DNA from: Shinella sp. PSBB067
GTDB taxonomy: Bacteria > Pseudomonadota > Alphaproteobacteria > Rhizobiales > Rhizobiaceae
Assembly: GCF_016839145.1 (NCBI RefSeq)
Contig: NZ_CP069303.1
Span: forward strand, 1,674,001 to 1,738,000
Reading direction: 5' to 3'
DNA length: 64,000 bases
Shown here: piece after piece, positions 27,136-37,043 of the stretch
How the letters are laid out: every line of letters starts with the position of its first letter
Position numbering within the stretch: position 1 is the first letter of the stretch
Made by a program: the position numbers and the translations under genes
Notes under the pieces: model-generated
What the model was told of the DNA's origin: nothing
The model's input: only the letters and a program-made list of their open reading frames with translations
The model's database searches: none

Positions 27136-28170
27136 ATGCAAAAGGCCGTTCGCACCCTCCTTCTGTCCACCGCGCTCCTTGCCGCCGGCACGCTCGCCGC
27201 GCGGGCCGAGGCGCCCGATGTGGTGGTTTCGATCAAGCCGATCCATTCGCTCGTCGCCGCGATCATGCAGGGCGTCGGCGAACCCGGCCTCATCGTCGAG
27301 GGCGCCGCCTCGCCGCACACCTATTCGCTGAAGCCCTCAAACGCGGCGGCCCTTCAGGACGCGGACGTCGTCTTCTGGGTCGGCCATAGCCTGGAAGCCT
27401 TCCTGGAAAAGCCGCTGGAAACGTTGGGCAGCAAGGCGACCGTCGTCGAGCTGGAAGACGCGCCGGGCCTCGAAAAGCTGCCTTTCCGCGAGGGCGGCCC
27501 CTTCGAGGCGCATATGCATGAAGGCGAGGACGGCCACGACCACGCCCATGAGGGCCACTCGCACGACGGGGACGGCCATGACCATGCCAAGGAGGCCGAG
27601 GGCCACGATCATGGCGAGGAAGCCGGCCATGAGGACCACGAGCGCGGCGAATTCGACATGCATCTCTGGCTGAGCCCGGACAATGCCCGCGCCATCGCCG
27701 CCGAGGCCGCCAAGGTCCTTGCCGAGAAGGACCCGGCCAATGCCGAGACCTACAACAAGAACCTCGCCGGCCTGAACGACAGGCTCGATGCGCTCGACAA
27801 GGAGATCGCCGAGACGGTCGCCCCGGTGAAGGACAAGCCCTTCATCGTCTTCCACGACGCCTATCAGTATTTCGAGCACCATTACGGCGTCTTGACCGCC
27901 GGCTCCATCACCGTCAGCCCGGAAACCCTGCCCGGCGCCGAGCGCCTGACGCAGATCCGCGACAAGGTGAAGACGCTCGGCGCGACCTGCGTCTTCGCCG
28001 AACCGCAGTTCGAGCCGAAGCTGGTCAACGTGGTGATCGAGGGCACGCCGGCGAAATCCGGCACCCTCGACCCCGAGGCCGCCACGCTCGACCCCGGCCC
28101 GGACCTCTACTTCACCCTGATGAAGGGCATCGCCACATCGCTGCGCGATTGCCTTGGACAGGGCGGCTGA
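27136..28170 (+). CDS. znuA: Zinc ABC transporter periplasmic binding protein ZnuA
   Basis: 344 residues. Signal peptide (LLLSTALLAAGTLAARAEAP), then a cluster A-I binding protein: VVVSIKPIHSLVAAIMQGVG with the first His ligand, SPHTYSLKPSNAAALQDADV with the second, and a long acidic His-rich loop at about residues 125-170 (HMHEGEDGHDHAHEGHSHDG) that captures zinc, then DMHLWLSPDN and VFHDAYQYFEHHYGV. The His-rich loop separates ZnuA from manganese or iron homologues. GGAG precedes the start; the gene is divergent from znuC. Confidence 0.95.
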   Translation: MQKAVRTLLLSTALLAAGTLAARAEAPDVVVSIKPIHSLVAAIMQGVGEPGLIVEGAASPHTYSLKPSNAAALQDADVVFWVGHSLEAFLEKPLETLGSKATVVELEDAPGLEKLPFREGGPFEAHMHEGEDGHDHAHEGHSHDGDGHDHAKEAEGHDHGEEAGHEDHERGEFDMHLWLSPDNARAIAAEAAKVLAEKDPANAETYNKNLAGLNDRLDALDKEIAETVAPVKDKPFIVFHDAYQYFEHHYGVLTAGSITVSPETLPGAERLTQIRDKVKTLGATCVFAEPQFEPKLVNVVIEGTPAKSGTLDPEAATLDPGPDLYFTLMKGIATSLRDCLGQGG

Positions 28171-28176
28171 GGCGCG

Positions 28177-29208
28177 TCAGTCGCGTTCGGCGGAGCTGGC
28201 CCAGAGATTGATGTCGGCCTCCCGGGCATAGACATCGATCTCGGCCAGTTCCTCGACCGTGAAGTCGGGCTTTTCCAGCGCCTTGACGCAATCGACGATC
28301 TGCGCCGAGCGGCTGGCGCCGATCAGCGCGGAGGTGATGCGTCCGCCCCGCAGCACCCAGGCGAGCGCCATCTGCGCCAGCGTCTGGCCGCGCCGCTCGG
28401 CGATGGCGTTGAGCTTGCGGATATTGTCGATGATCTCGGGGCGGATGAAATCCTTCTTGAGGAAGTGGTTCAGCGCCGCGCGGCTGTCACCCGGAATGCC
28501 GCCGAGATATTTCGTGGTCAGCATGCCCTGCGCCAGCGGCGAGAACACGATGGAGCCGATGCCGAGGTCTTCGAGCGTATCGACGAGGCCGTCGTCCTCG
28601 ATCCAGCGGTTGAGCATGGAATAGCTCGGCTGGTGGATGAGGCAGGGCGTGCCGAGGTCCTTGAGGATCGCCGCGGCCTCGCGGGTGCGCTGCGAATTGT
28701 AGGAGGAGATGCCGACATAGAGCGCGCGGCCGGAGCGCACGATATGGTCGAGCGCGCCGCAGGTCTCCTCCAGCGGCGTGTCCGGGTCGAAGCGGTGGGA
28801 ATAGAAGATGTCGACATAGTCGAGACCCATGCGCTTCAGGCTCTGGTCGCAGGAGGCGATAAGATACTTGCGGCTGCCCCATTCGCCATAGGGACCCGGC
28901 CACATGTCATAGCCCGCCTTGGAGGAGACGATCAGCTCGTCGCGCAGGCCCTTGAAATCCGTGCGCAGGATCTCGCCGAAGGCGATCTCGGCGGTGCCGG
29001 CCGACGGGCCGTAATTGTTGGCGAGGTCGAAATGGGTGATGCCGAGGTCGAAGGCCGTGCGGCACATGTCGACCTTGCGCTCGTGCGGCGTGTCGTCGCC
29101 GAAATTGTGCCACAGGCCCAGTGAAATCGCCGGCAGCTTCAGGCCGGAGCGTCCCACGCGGTTGTAGGTCATCGTGTCGTAACGGTTTTCCGCCGGCTGC
29201 CAGGCCAT
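28177..29208 (-). CDS. Aldo-keto reductase, L-glyceraldehyde-3-phosphate reductase (YghZ) type
   Basis: 343 residues, TIM-barrel NADPH-dependent reductase. Catalytic Asp/Tyr lie in GITHFDLANNYGPSAGTAE, Lys in ELIVSSKAGYDM and His in DIFYSHRFDPDTPLEE; LALIGASRS-like C-terminal ALIGASRSAQIV binds the cofactor. The WPGPYGEWGSRKYL segment is characteristic of the YghZ/Gpr subgroup. Last gene of the mannoside region, separated from the preceding dehydrogenase by a ~190-base repeat-bearing gap, so its membership in the operon is inferred only from orientation. Confidence 0.85.
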   Translation of the reverse strand: MAWQPAENRYDTMTYNRVGRSGLKLPAISLGLWHNFGDDTPHERKVDMCRTAFDLGITHFDLANNYGPSAGTAEIAFGEILRTDFKGLRDELIVSSKAGYDMWPGPYGEWGSRKYLIASCDQSLKRMGLDYVDIFYSHRFDPDTPLEETCGALDHIVRSGRALYVGISSYNSQRTREAAAILKDLGTPCLIHQPSYSMLNRWIEDDGLVDTLEDLGIGSIVFSPLAQGMLTTKYLGGIPGDSRAALNHFLKKDFIRPEIIDNIRKLNAIAERRGQTLAQMALAWVLRGGRITSALIGASRSAQIVDCVKALEKPDFTVEELAEIDVYAREADINLWASSAERD

Positions 29209-29240
29209 GGTGTGGTTCCTTCTCTATGTAGGCGGACTTC

Positions 29241-29394
29241 CATACCCCTCCCCAACCCCTCCCCACAAGAGGGAGGGACTTGACCCGTCGCCCCGCTTCA
29301 AACTCATCGACCGGTTCTGCCGGCAGCGACGTTCAAAGGAGACCGCGTTGGGAGCGGCATCGTAAAGCCCCTCCCCCTTGTGGGGAGGGGTTTT
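29241..29394. repeat. RIME-like variant repeat pair, family A, copy 4
   Basis: Left unit CCCCTCCCC-ACAAGA-GGGAGGG near 29253-29277 and right unit CCCCTCCCC-CTTGT-GGGGAGGGG at 29368-29390, the latter followed by TTTT on the plus strand. The units differ from the other RIME-like copies but have the same paired layout. They fill the gap between the dehydrogenase and aldo-keto reductase genes. Confidence 0.65.
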
Positions 29395-29400
29395 CACCGG

Positions 29401-30534
29401 TTACCGCAGCAGCGCCCGCGCCTCCTCAATCCCCAGCGCCGCCGGCTGGGTGCAGGTGGTCACGATGGCGATCGCCTTGCCCTCCTCGGCCGAACGGAGG
29501 ATTGCCGTCAGCACGTCGATCGTGTGCAGCGAGCGGTCGAGCGAGCAGCGATAGTCGCGGCCTGTCGTCACCGCCTCCATCATGTCGGCAAGACCGATGC
29601 CGCGGTAATTGGCCTGCATGCCCCAGTCGAACTGGTAGTTCTGCGCCGTCAGCGGATGGTCCCAGACCTCAACCTCCTTCGGCTCCTTGTCGTCACCGGC
29701 GACTTCCACCGCGCCGCCGAAGAAATTCGGGTCCGGCACGAAGACGGCGCCGTCGGTGCCGTAGAGCTCCATGTTCTGGTGGCGATGCGCCCAGACATCC
29801 CAGCTCGCCATCAGCGCCACCTGCGCGCCGCTGGCGAATTCGAGGATGGCATGGATGTTCGTCGCGACGGCCACCGGCACCTTTTCCCCGAGGCGCGGGC
29901 CGTTGGCGATCACCCGTTCCTCGCGCGCCCTGTTGGCGAGCGCCACGACGCGCTTCACCGGACCGACGAGGTTGACGAGGTTGTTGACGTAATACGGCCC
30001 CATGTCGAGGATCGGCCCGCCGCCTGGCGCGAAGAAGAAGTCCGGATTCGGATGCCAGCTCTCCATGCCCGGCCCCAGCACATGCGCCGTGCCCGACATG
30101 ATTTTTCCCAGCTTGCCGCTGTCGATGAGATGACGCACGAACTGGTGCGCGCCGCCGAGATAGGTATCCGGCGCCGAGCCGACCTTCAGGCCCTTGGCAT
30201 CCGCGATGCGGCGCAGGTCCTCGCCCTGTTCGGGCGTGAGCACGAAGGGCTTTTCCGAATAGACGTGCTTGCCCGCCTCCAGCGCCTGTTTCGAGACCGG
30301 GTAATGCGCCTCCGGGATCGTCAGGTTCACGACGACATCCACATCGGGATTGGCGAGCAGCGCGCCGATCTCCTGCGCCGGCACGCCGAATTCCTCCGAA
30401 CGCGCTCTGGAGGCGGCGGGGTTGATATCGGCGCAGGCGACGAGCTTCAGGTTCCTGAAGGTCGGGATCAGCTTGAAATAGGCGCCCGAGATATTGCCGC
30501 AGCCGATGATGCCGACTCCGTATTCCTTGCTCAT
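29401..30534 (-). CDS. Gfo/Idh/MocA family oxidoreductase
   Basis: 377 residues. N-terminal Rossmann fold with VGIIGCGNISGAYFKLIP, NLTIPEAHYPVSKQALEAGK and the catalytic-Lys motif YSEKPFVLTPEQGEDL; C-terminal alpha/beta domain with GPILDMGPYYVNNLVNLVG. Such enzymes oxidise or reduce sugars and sugar acids with NAD(P). Eleven bases after the isomerase gene in an operon headed by a sugar ABC transporter and beta-mannosidase; a role in oxidising a mannose-derived sugar is likely but unproven. Confidence 0.88.
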   Translation of the reverse strand: MSKEYGVGIIGCGNISGAYFKLIPTFRNLKLVACADINPAASRARSEEFGVPAQEIGALLANPDVDVVVNLTIPEAHYPVSKQALEAGKHVYSEKPFVLTPEQGEDLRRIADAKGLKVGSAPDTYLGGAHQFVRHLIDSGKLGKIMSGTAHVLGPGMESWHPNPDFFFAPGGGPILDMGPYYVNNLVNLVGPVKRVVALANRAREERVIANGPRLGEKVPVAVATNIHAILEFASGAQVALMASWDVWAHRHQNMELYGTDGAVFVPDPNFFGGAVEVAGDDKEPKEVEVWDHPLTAQNYQFDWGMQANYRGIGLADMMEAVTTGRDYRCSLDRSLHTIDVLTAILRSAEEGKAIAIVTTCTQPAALGIEEARALLR

Positions 30535-30545
30535 GACGATGATCC

Positions 30546-31307
30546 TCAGAACGCCTTGATGGTCGCGATGGAGCGGGTGGCAAGCCGGGTGATGTCCTTC
30601 GGATTGTCATGCTCGACGATGAAATTCTTTACCGGCGAGCCGGCGAGCGCCCTGGCGAGATCGCCCCAAGGAACGGTGCCGTGGCCGACATCGGCCCAGC
30701 CGTCCTCGTCGGCATTCTCGCCCTTCGGCGCGATGTCCTTGACATGCACGGCGGTGATGCGGTCGCCGTATTTCGCAATCCACGCGAAGGGGTCCGCGCC
30801 GCCGCGGATGATCCAGGCGATATCCGCCTCCCAGGCAAGGTCCGGCCCGCCTTCGAAGAGATGGTCCAGCGGCACCGTACCGTCCTGCAGCGTGAAGAAC
30901 TCGAAATCGTGGTTGTGCCAGCCGAAGGTAAGGCCCGCCGTACGGATCGGTTCGCCGGCCTTTTGCAGCCGCTCGCCGAGCGCATGCCAGCCGGCGGCGT
31001 CCGTCGGGCGCTCCTCGGGCAGGAGATAGGGGCAATAGACCGCCTCAATGCCGAGCGTGCGGCAGATCGCGATCACGCGATCCGGCTCGGCCTCCAGCAT
31101 GTCGAGGCTGAAATGGGCGGTCGGCATAGCAAGGCCGTTGGCGTCGAGATCGGCCCTCACCTGCTGGATGGCCGCATCGTCGAGCGCGGCGTAAAGCGCG
31201 CTGTAGCCCTCCACCTGCCTGTAGCCGGCATCGGCGAGGATGCGGAACACCTCGGCGAAGGGCTGGAAGTTGCGAGCGCTGTAGAGCTGGAAGCTGACTG
31301 TCTGCAT
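30546..31307 (-). CDS. Sugar phosphate isomerase/epimerase-like TIM barrel protein
   Basis: 253 residues of the xylose-isomerase-like TIM barrel family. Metal-ligand candidates are seen in TFGWHNHDFEFF, LAWEADIAWIIRGGADP, VHVKDIAPKGENADED and the C-terminal FIVEHDNPKDIT. Members isomerise keto/aldo sugars or process inositols. It lies between the beta-mannosidase and the Gfo/Idh/MocA gene (15 and 11 bases away), a common pairing in catabolic operons; the exact substrate is not shown. Confidence 0.85.
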   Translation of the reverse strand: MQTVSFQLYSARNFQPFAEVFRILADAGYRQVEGYSALYAALDDAAIQQVRADLDANGLAMPTAHFSLDMLEAEPDRVIAICRTLGIEAVYCPYLLPEERPTDAAGWHALGERLQKAGEPIRTAGLTFGWHNHDFEFFTLQDGTVPLDHLFEGGPDLAWEADIAWIIRGGADPFAWIAKYGDRITAVHVKDIAPKGENADEDGWADVGHGTVPWGDLARALAGSPVKNFIVEHDNPKDITRLATRSIATIKAF

Positions 31308-31322
31308 GATTGTCTCCTCGGA

Positions 31323-33776
31323 CTATTCGGTATTCGTCTGGCAGGAATGAAGGTCGAGCCAGCGGATTTGCGGAACCCCGCCGGTCTCGGCGGGCGTGAA
31401 GATGAGGGTGCGGCGCTCGCCGACCGTCAGATCAAAGGCATTGTCGGACCAGCGTCCGGCAATGTCCGCTTCAAGCATGACGTGCAGCGCAAGGCCGGTC
31501 GCGGAGGCGGTGACGGCGAAAGCGCCGTCGTCTCGGGCCACGACGTCGAGCGTCACGCCGGAGGCTTCGAGATCGAGCGCCTTGTAGTTGACCGGGACAT
31601 GATGCCCCTCGCCTTTCATGCCGTTCGATGCCTCGAAGGACCAGAAGAGCAACGTGTCCTCCGGCAGGTCGGCCGAAAAGACGGAGAATAGCATTTCCGC
31701 CTTGTCCGGCCCGCAGACGCCTTCCGCGCTGCGATAGGGCCGGCGCTCGCCGGCAAGCGAGACGAGCCATGTTTCAAGCCGGATGGTGACGGCCTCCGCC
31801 GTGTCGTTGACGACGGAAAAGCCGATGGTCTCGCCGTCCTTCGAGGGGATCGCCGCGACGGCGACGGGCTGGAAGAAGCGGCGCACCATGTAGTGCATGG
31901 CCTTCCAGCTTCCGCCATAGTCGAGGCTCGACCAGGAGGCGACAGGCCAGGTGTCGTTGAGCTGCCAGTAGAGCGTGCCCATGCAATGGGGCTTCAGCGA
32001 GCGCCAGTATTCGACCGCCGTGCGGATGGCCAGGCCCTGCTGGATCTGGCTGAGATAGACGAAGCTCGCAAAATCCTTCGGGAAACGGAAATAGCGGAAC
32101 ATGGTGCCGGCGATACGCTCGTTGCCGCCGGCATTCTTCTGGTGGCTCTCCATGACGGGGGACGCGATGTTCATGTCCTTGCGTTCGGCGAAGGTCTTCA
32201 TCACGGGCATGGAGGTGTAGGACTGAAAGCCGAACTCCGAGCAGAAGCGCGGACGCACGCTGCGGTAATCGTCGAAGGACTTGTTCTCGTGCCAGACGGA
32301 CCAGTAGTGCATGTCGCCGGAACCGTCCGCATGCCAGGCATCGCCGAAGTCGAGATAGCCGGAAGCCGGACTGGAGGGCCACCAGATCGCGCCCGGCGCG
32401 GCCTTCTTCATCGCCACTTCGATGGTGCGGTTGAGGCGGTCGTAGGAGACGAGATAGCGGTCGCGGTTCTTACGGCTGTCATCGAACCAGGTCAGCGCGC
32501 CGACCAGCTCGTTGTCGCCGCACCAGAGCACGATGGAGGGATGCGAGGCGAGACGCCTCACCTGATAGTCCACCTCGGCCGCGACATTGTCGAGGAAATC
32601 GACGGTCGAGGGATAGAGGTTGCAGGCGAACATGAAGTCCTGCCAGACCATCAGGCCGAGCTCGTCGCAAAGGTCGTAGAACCAGTCCGGCTCATAGAAG
32701 CCGCCGCCCCAGACGCGCAGCATGTTCATGTTGGCGTCGGCGGCCGATTGCAGCAGGTCGCGCACGCCTGTCGGCGCGATGCGCGAGGGCAAGGCGTCGG
32801 CCGGAATCCAGTTCGCGCCGCGGCAGAAGATTTCCCTTCCGTTGACCTTGAGTGCGAAGCGGCTGCCGGCTTCGTCCTTGTCGGTGACCAGCTCGACCTG
32901 CCTGAGACCGACGCGGCACACCACCGTCTCGGCCGGCGTCTCGACCCGCACGGCGTAGATTGCCTGCTCGCCATGCCCGGCCGGCCACCAGAGCGCCGGC
33001 CTCTCGATGCGGAACATATGGGTAAGCTGCGTCTCGCCGGCATCGATGCCGATATCGAGCCGCACCCGCTCCTCGCCGAGCGCGAAATGCACCGGCATGA
33101 TGCCCGGCTCACCGGCATGGAAGGTGGCGGTAACGTAGAGGTCGACCGCGCCGCCCGCATGGTGGAACTGCCGGGTCGTGACATGCTCGATGCGGGCGAC
33201 GTTCAGCTTGCGCAGCGTGATCCCGCCGTAGATGCCGAGCGGGGCGAGCGCGATGTTCCAGTCCCAGCCGAAATGGCACTGCGGCTTACGCAGCATGTTG
33301 CCGTTGGGGATCGGCGAATTGCCCGTGGACCAGGGTATGAAGAAGGGCTGCTCCGCCTGCCGTATGGCGCCCGCCGTAATGCTGGAATGGATCAGCACCC
33401 TGACCGTGTTCTCGCCGGCCTTCAGCGCCTCGGTGACATCGGGCCGGTAGCGGCGGAAGCAATTGTCCGTGTCCTCGACCAGCACGCCGTTCACATAGAC
33501 GGAGGCGACGGTGTCGATGCTGCCGATATCGAGATACCAGTCGCCCTCCAGCATCTCGGGCGCAAGATCGAAGCTGCGCTCGATGGCCCAGTCCTTCTCC
33601 GCCACCCATTGCACGTCCCGCTCGTTGCGGCCGGCATAGGGATCGGGGATGAGGCCGGCGGCAAGCAGCGCGCTGTGCACGTCGCCGGGCACGCGCATCG
33701 GCGCGCTGTGGGCGGCGTCGGTGCTGGCGAGCTGCCAGGTGCCGGAGAGGTCGATGGTGTCGGTTGTCTGGGTCAT
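31323..33776 (-). CDS. Beta-mannosidase, glycoside hydrolase family 2
   Basis: 817 residues, the usual size of GH2 beta-mannosidases that remove terminal beta-linked mannose. N-terminal sugar-binding domain (DLSGTWQLAS, VPGDVHSALLAAGLIPDPYA, ERSFDLAPE), Ig-like middle, then the TIM barrel with FCRGANWIPADALPSR, LRVWGGGFYEPDWFYDLCDE, the acid/base Glu near residue 423 in WCGDNELVG and the nucleophile Glu near residue 514 in FCSEFGFQSY. No signal peptide, so it acts in the cytoplasm on imported mannosides. Located directly behind the sugar transporter genes. Confidence 0.93.
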   Translation of the reverse strand: MTQTTDTIDLSGTWQLASTDAAHSAPMRVPGDVHSALLAAGLIPDPYAGRNERDVQWVAEKDWAIERSFDLAPEMLEGDWYLDIGSIDTVASVYVNGVLVEDTDNCFRRYRPDVTEALKAGENTVRVLIHSSITAGAIRQAEQPFFIPWSTGNSPIPNGNMLRKPQCHFGWDWNIALAPLGIYGGITLRKLNVARIEHVTTRQFHHAGGAVDLYVTATFHAGEPGIMPVHFALGEERVRLDIGIDAGETQLTHMFRIERPALWWPAGHGEQAIYAVRVETPAETVVCRVGLRQVELVTDKDEAGSRFALKVNGREIFCRGANWIPADALPSRIAPTGVRDLLQSAADANMNMLRVWGGGFYEPDWFYDLCDELGLMVWQDFMFACNLYPSTVDFLDNVAAEVDYQVRRLASHPSIVLWCGDNELVGALTWFDDSRKNRDRYLVSYDRLNRTIEVAMKKAAPGAIWWPSSPASGYLDFGDAWHADGSGDMHYWSVWHENKSFDDYRSVRPRFCSEFGFQSYTSMPVMKTFAERKDMNIASPVMESHQKNAGGNERIAGTMFRYFRFPKDFASFVYLSQIQQGLAIRTAVEYWRSLKPHCMGTLYWQLNDTWPVASWSSLDYGGSWKAMHYMVRRFFQPVAVAAIPSKDGETIGFSVVNDTAEAVTIRLETWLVSLAGERRPYRSAEGVCGPDKAEMLFSVFSADLPEDTLLFWSFEASNGMKGEGHHVPVNYKALDLEASGVTLDVVARDDGAFAVTASATGLALHVMLEADIAGRWSDNAFDLTVGERRTLIFTPAETGGVPQIRWLDLHSCQTNTE

Positions 33777-33804
33777 GGCATTGTCTCTGAACTTGTGCGT
33801 GGGG

Positions 33805-33920
33805 CTTGCCCCTCACCCTGCCCCTCTTCCCGCAAGCGGAGAGAGGGAATGGCGACGTTTCCGCAAGTCTCCTTCTCCCCGCCTGCGGGGAGAAGGTGGC
33901 CGGCAGGCCGGATGAGGGGC
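33805..33920. repeat. RIME-like mosaic repeat, family A, copy 2
   Basis: Left half GCCCCTCACCCTG with CTCTTCCCGCAAGCGGAGAG, right half CTTCTCCCCG-CCTG-CGGGGAGAAG at 33872-33895 followed by GTGGCCGGCAGGCCGGATGAG. It occupies almost the whole gap between the ATPase and beta-mannosidase genes of one operon. Confidence 0.85.
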
Positions 33921-33928
33921 CGCGCCCT

Positions 33929-35017
<1,089 letters not shown>

Positions 35018-35020
35018 GGC

Positions 35021-35929
35021 TTAACCCTTGACTGCGCCGGCGGCGATGCCGCGGACGAAGAGCCGTCCCGACACGAAATAGACGATGAGCGGAACCGCGC
35101 CGGTGAGCAGCGTCGCGGCCATGTTGACGTTGTATTCCTTCACGCCCTGGACGGAGTTGACGATGTTGTTGAGCTGCACGGTCATCGGATAGGTATCCGG
35201 CCGGGTGAAGACGACGCCGAACAGGAAGTCGTTCCAGATGCCGGTGATCTGAAGGATCATCGCGACGACGAAGATCGGCAGCGACATGGGCAGCATGATG
35301 CGCAGATAGATCTGCCAGAACCCCGCCCCGTCGATGCGCGCCGCCTTGAACAGCTCCTCCGGCAGGGACGAGAAGTAGTTGCGGAAGAGCAGCGTCAGGA
35401 TCGGCATGCCGAAGATCGTGTGCACGATGACGAGGCCGGTGAGCGTGCCGTAGATGCCCATTTCCCGGAGCACGATGACGATCGGATAGATCATCACCTG
35501 ATAGGGAATGAAGGCGCCGAGGATGAGGATCGTGAAGAAGATGTCGGCGCCCCTGAACTTCCAGTTGGCGAGCGCATAGCCGTTCACCGAGGCGACAAGG
35601 ATCGAGATCAGCGTCGAGGGAACGGTGATGCGCACGGAATTCCAGAAGCCGCGCGAAAGGCCGTCGCAATTGAGGCCCGTGCAGGCGCTGGCCCAGGCCT
35701 TCGACCAGGGTTCCAGCGTGATCTCCATCGGCGGCGAGAAGATGTTGCCGAGGCGGATTTCCGGCATGCCCTTCATCGACGTGACGATCATCACGTAGAG
35801 CGGCAGCAGGTAGTAGAGCGCGGCGACGAGAAGCGTGCCGTAGAGCATGATGTTGCGGCCGGAAAGCGCGCGGCGGGGTTTTGCGCCCCACGGCTCGGCG
35901 GCAGCCTTGAGAGAAGCGGTTTCAGCCAC
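35021..35929 (-). CDS. Carbohydrate ABC transporter permease (MalG-like)
   Basis: 302 residues with six hydrophobic segments and the cytoplasmic EAA loop ELFKAARIDGAGFWQIYLRI-type motif that docks to the ATPase. N-terminal KPRRALSGRNIMLYGTLLVA starts the first membrane segment. Translation starts at GTG 35929 inside the end of the upstream permease gene (eight-base overlap), with GGAGG eight bases upstream. CUT1 family partner of the MalF-like permease. Confidence 0.9.
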   Translation of the reverse strand: MAETASLKAAAEPWGAKPRRALSGRNIMLYGTLLVAALYYLLPLYVMIVTSMKGMPEIRLGNIFSPPMEITLEPWSKAWASACTGLNCDGLSRGFWNSVRITVPSTLISILVASVNGYALANWKFRGADIFFTILILGAFIPYQVMIYPIVIVLREMGIYGTLTGLVIVHTIFGMPILTLLFRNYFSSLPEELFKAARIDGAGFWQIYLRIMLPMSLPIFVVAMILQITGIWNDFLFGVVFTRPDTYPMTVQLNNIVNSVQGVKEYNVNMAATLLTGAVPLIVYFVSGRLFVRGIAAGAVKG

Positions 35930-36824
35930 GCTTGCGCCCTCCGAATTCGAGATAGGCCCATGGCACGATGATGATGGCGACCGTGACGAGCATCATGGTG
36001 GAGGCGGCGAAACCCTGGCCGAGATTCTGGGCCTGGAACATGTAGTCGTAGACATATTTCGCCGGCACTTCCGACGAGATGCCCGGCCCGCCGCTGGTCT
36101 GCGCCACCACGAGGTCGTAGACCTTGACGATGCCGCTGGCGATGATGACGAGCGTGGTGATGAAGACGGGGCGCATCATGGGGATGACGATGAAGAGATA
36201 GGTCCGCCACATCGGGATGCCGTCGACGCGCGCGGCCTTCCAGATGTCCTCGTCGATGCCGCGCAGGCCCGCAAGCAGCAGGCACATGACGAGCCCCGTG
36301 CCCTGCCACAGCCCGGCGATCAGCACGCCGTAGATGACGATCTTGGAATTATACAGCGGATCGAAGGCGAAGCTCTCCCAGCCGAGCGCGCGCACGACGG
36401 ATTGCACGCCGTATTCCGGGTTGAGAAGCCATTGCCAGACGAGGCCGGTGACGATGAAGGAGAGCGCGAAGGGATAGAGGAAGATCGTGCGGAACGTGTT
36501 CTCGAAGCGGATCTTCTGGTCCATCAGCGCCGCCAGCAGGAAGCCCATCACGAGGCTGAAGATCAGCGTCAGAACGCCGTAGATGGCGAGATTCTGGATC
36601 GAGACGATCCAGCGCGGCGCATCCCACAGCCGCTCGTACTGGTCGAGGCCGACGAACCTGGCGCGCGGGAGCAGCTTGGAATTGGTGAACGAATAGACGA
36701 CCGTCCAGATCGTGCCGCCGAGAAAGATCACGACGGCGGTCAGTACCATCGGAATGGAGGCGATCTTGGCGCTGAGATTGCGCAGTAGTCTGCTGGGGCG
36801 ACCGGTGTGTGCCTGGCCCGTCAT
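35922..36824 (-). CDS. Sugar ABC transporter permease (MalF-like)
   Basis: 300 residues, six to seven hydrophobic segments beginning with SIPMVLTAVVIFLGGTIWTV. The EAA loop is DEDIWKAARVDGIPMWRTYL, followed by FIVIPMMRPVFITTLVIIAS. Forms the channel with the downstream permease. AAGGAGG precedes the start. Between this gene and the binding-protein gene lies a REP-type repeat. Confidence 0.9.
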   Translation of the reverse strand: MTGQAHTGRPSRLLRNLSAKIASIPMVLTAVVIFLGGTIWTVVYSFTNSKLLPRARFVGLDQYERLWDAPRWIVSIQNLAIYGVLTLIFSLVMGFLLAALMDQKIRFENTFRTIFLYPFALSFIVTGLVWQWLLNPEYGVQSVVRALGWESFAFDPLYNSKIVIYGVLIAGLWQGTGLVMCLLLAGLRGIDEDIWKAARVDGIPMWRTYLFIVIPMMRPVFITTLVIIASGIVKVYDLVVAQTSGGPGISSEVPAKYVYDYMFQAQNLGQGFAASTMMLVTVAIIIVPWAYLEFGGRKRG

Positions 36825-36921
36825 GGGTCACTCCTCCTTGGTCCTTACCGGGGGCGAGAGGCTGGCGGCTCGTCCCGCCAACCATCCCGCTTACTGACAA
36901 AAACCTGCTGCACCCACTTCC

Positions 36922-37006
36922 GTCATCCTCGGCCTCGTGCCGAGGATCTGCCAACGCATCGTAAATTCGAGACGTCGCAGATGCTCGGGACAAGCCCGAG
37001 CATGAC
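36922..37006. repeat. REP-like inverted pair, family B, copy 2
   Basis: Unit 1 GTCATCCTCGG-CCTCGTG-CCGAGGAT and unit 2 GATGCTCGGGACAAGCCCGAG-CATGAC face each other about 25 bases apart, so the whole block can also fold end to end (GTCAT/ATGAC). It lies between the binding-protein and first permease genes of one operon. Confidence 0.85.
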
Positions 37007-37043
37007 GAAGGAAGGGGCTCTCATTTTATCAGCCGTCGCCGCC

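Noticed and set aside
29368..29394. Plus-strand terminator (nine-base stem and TTTT)
   Set aside because: No plus-strand gene precedes it and it has the layout of the repeat pair in that gap, so it is listed as a repeat.
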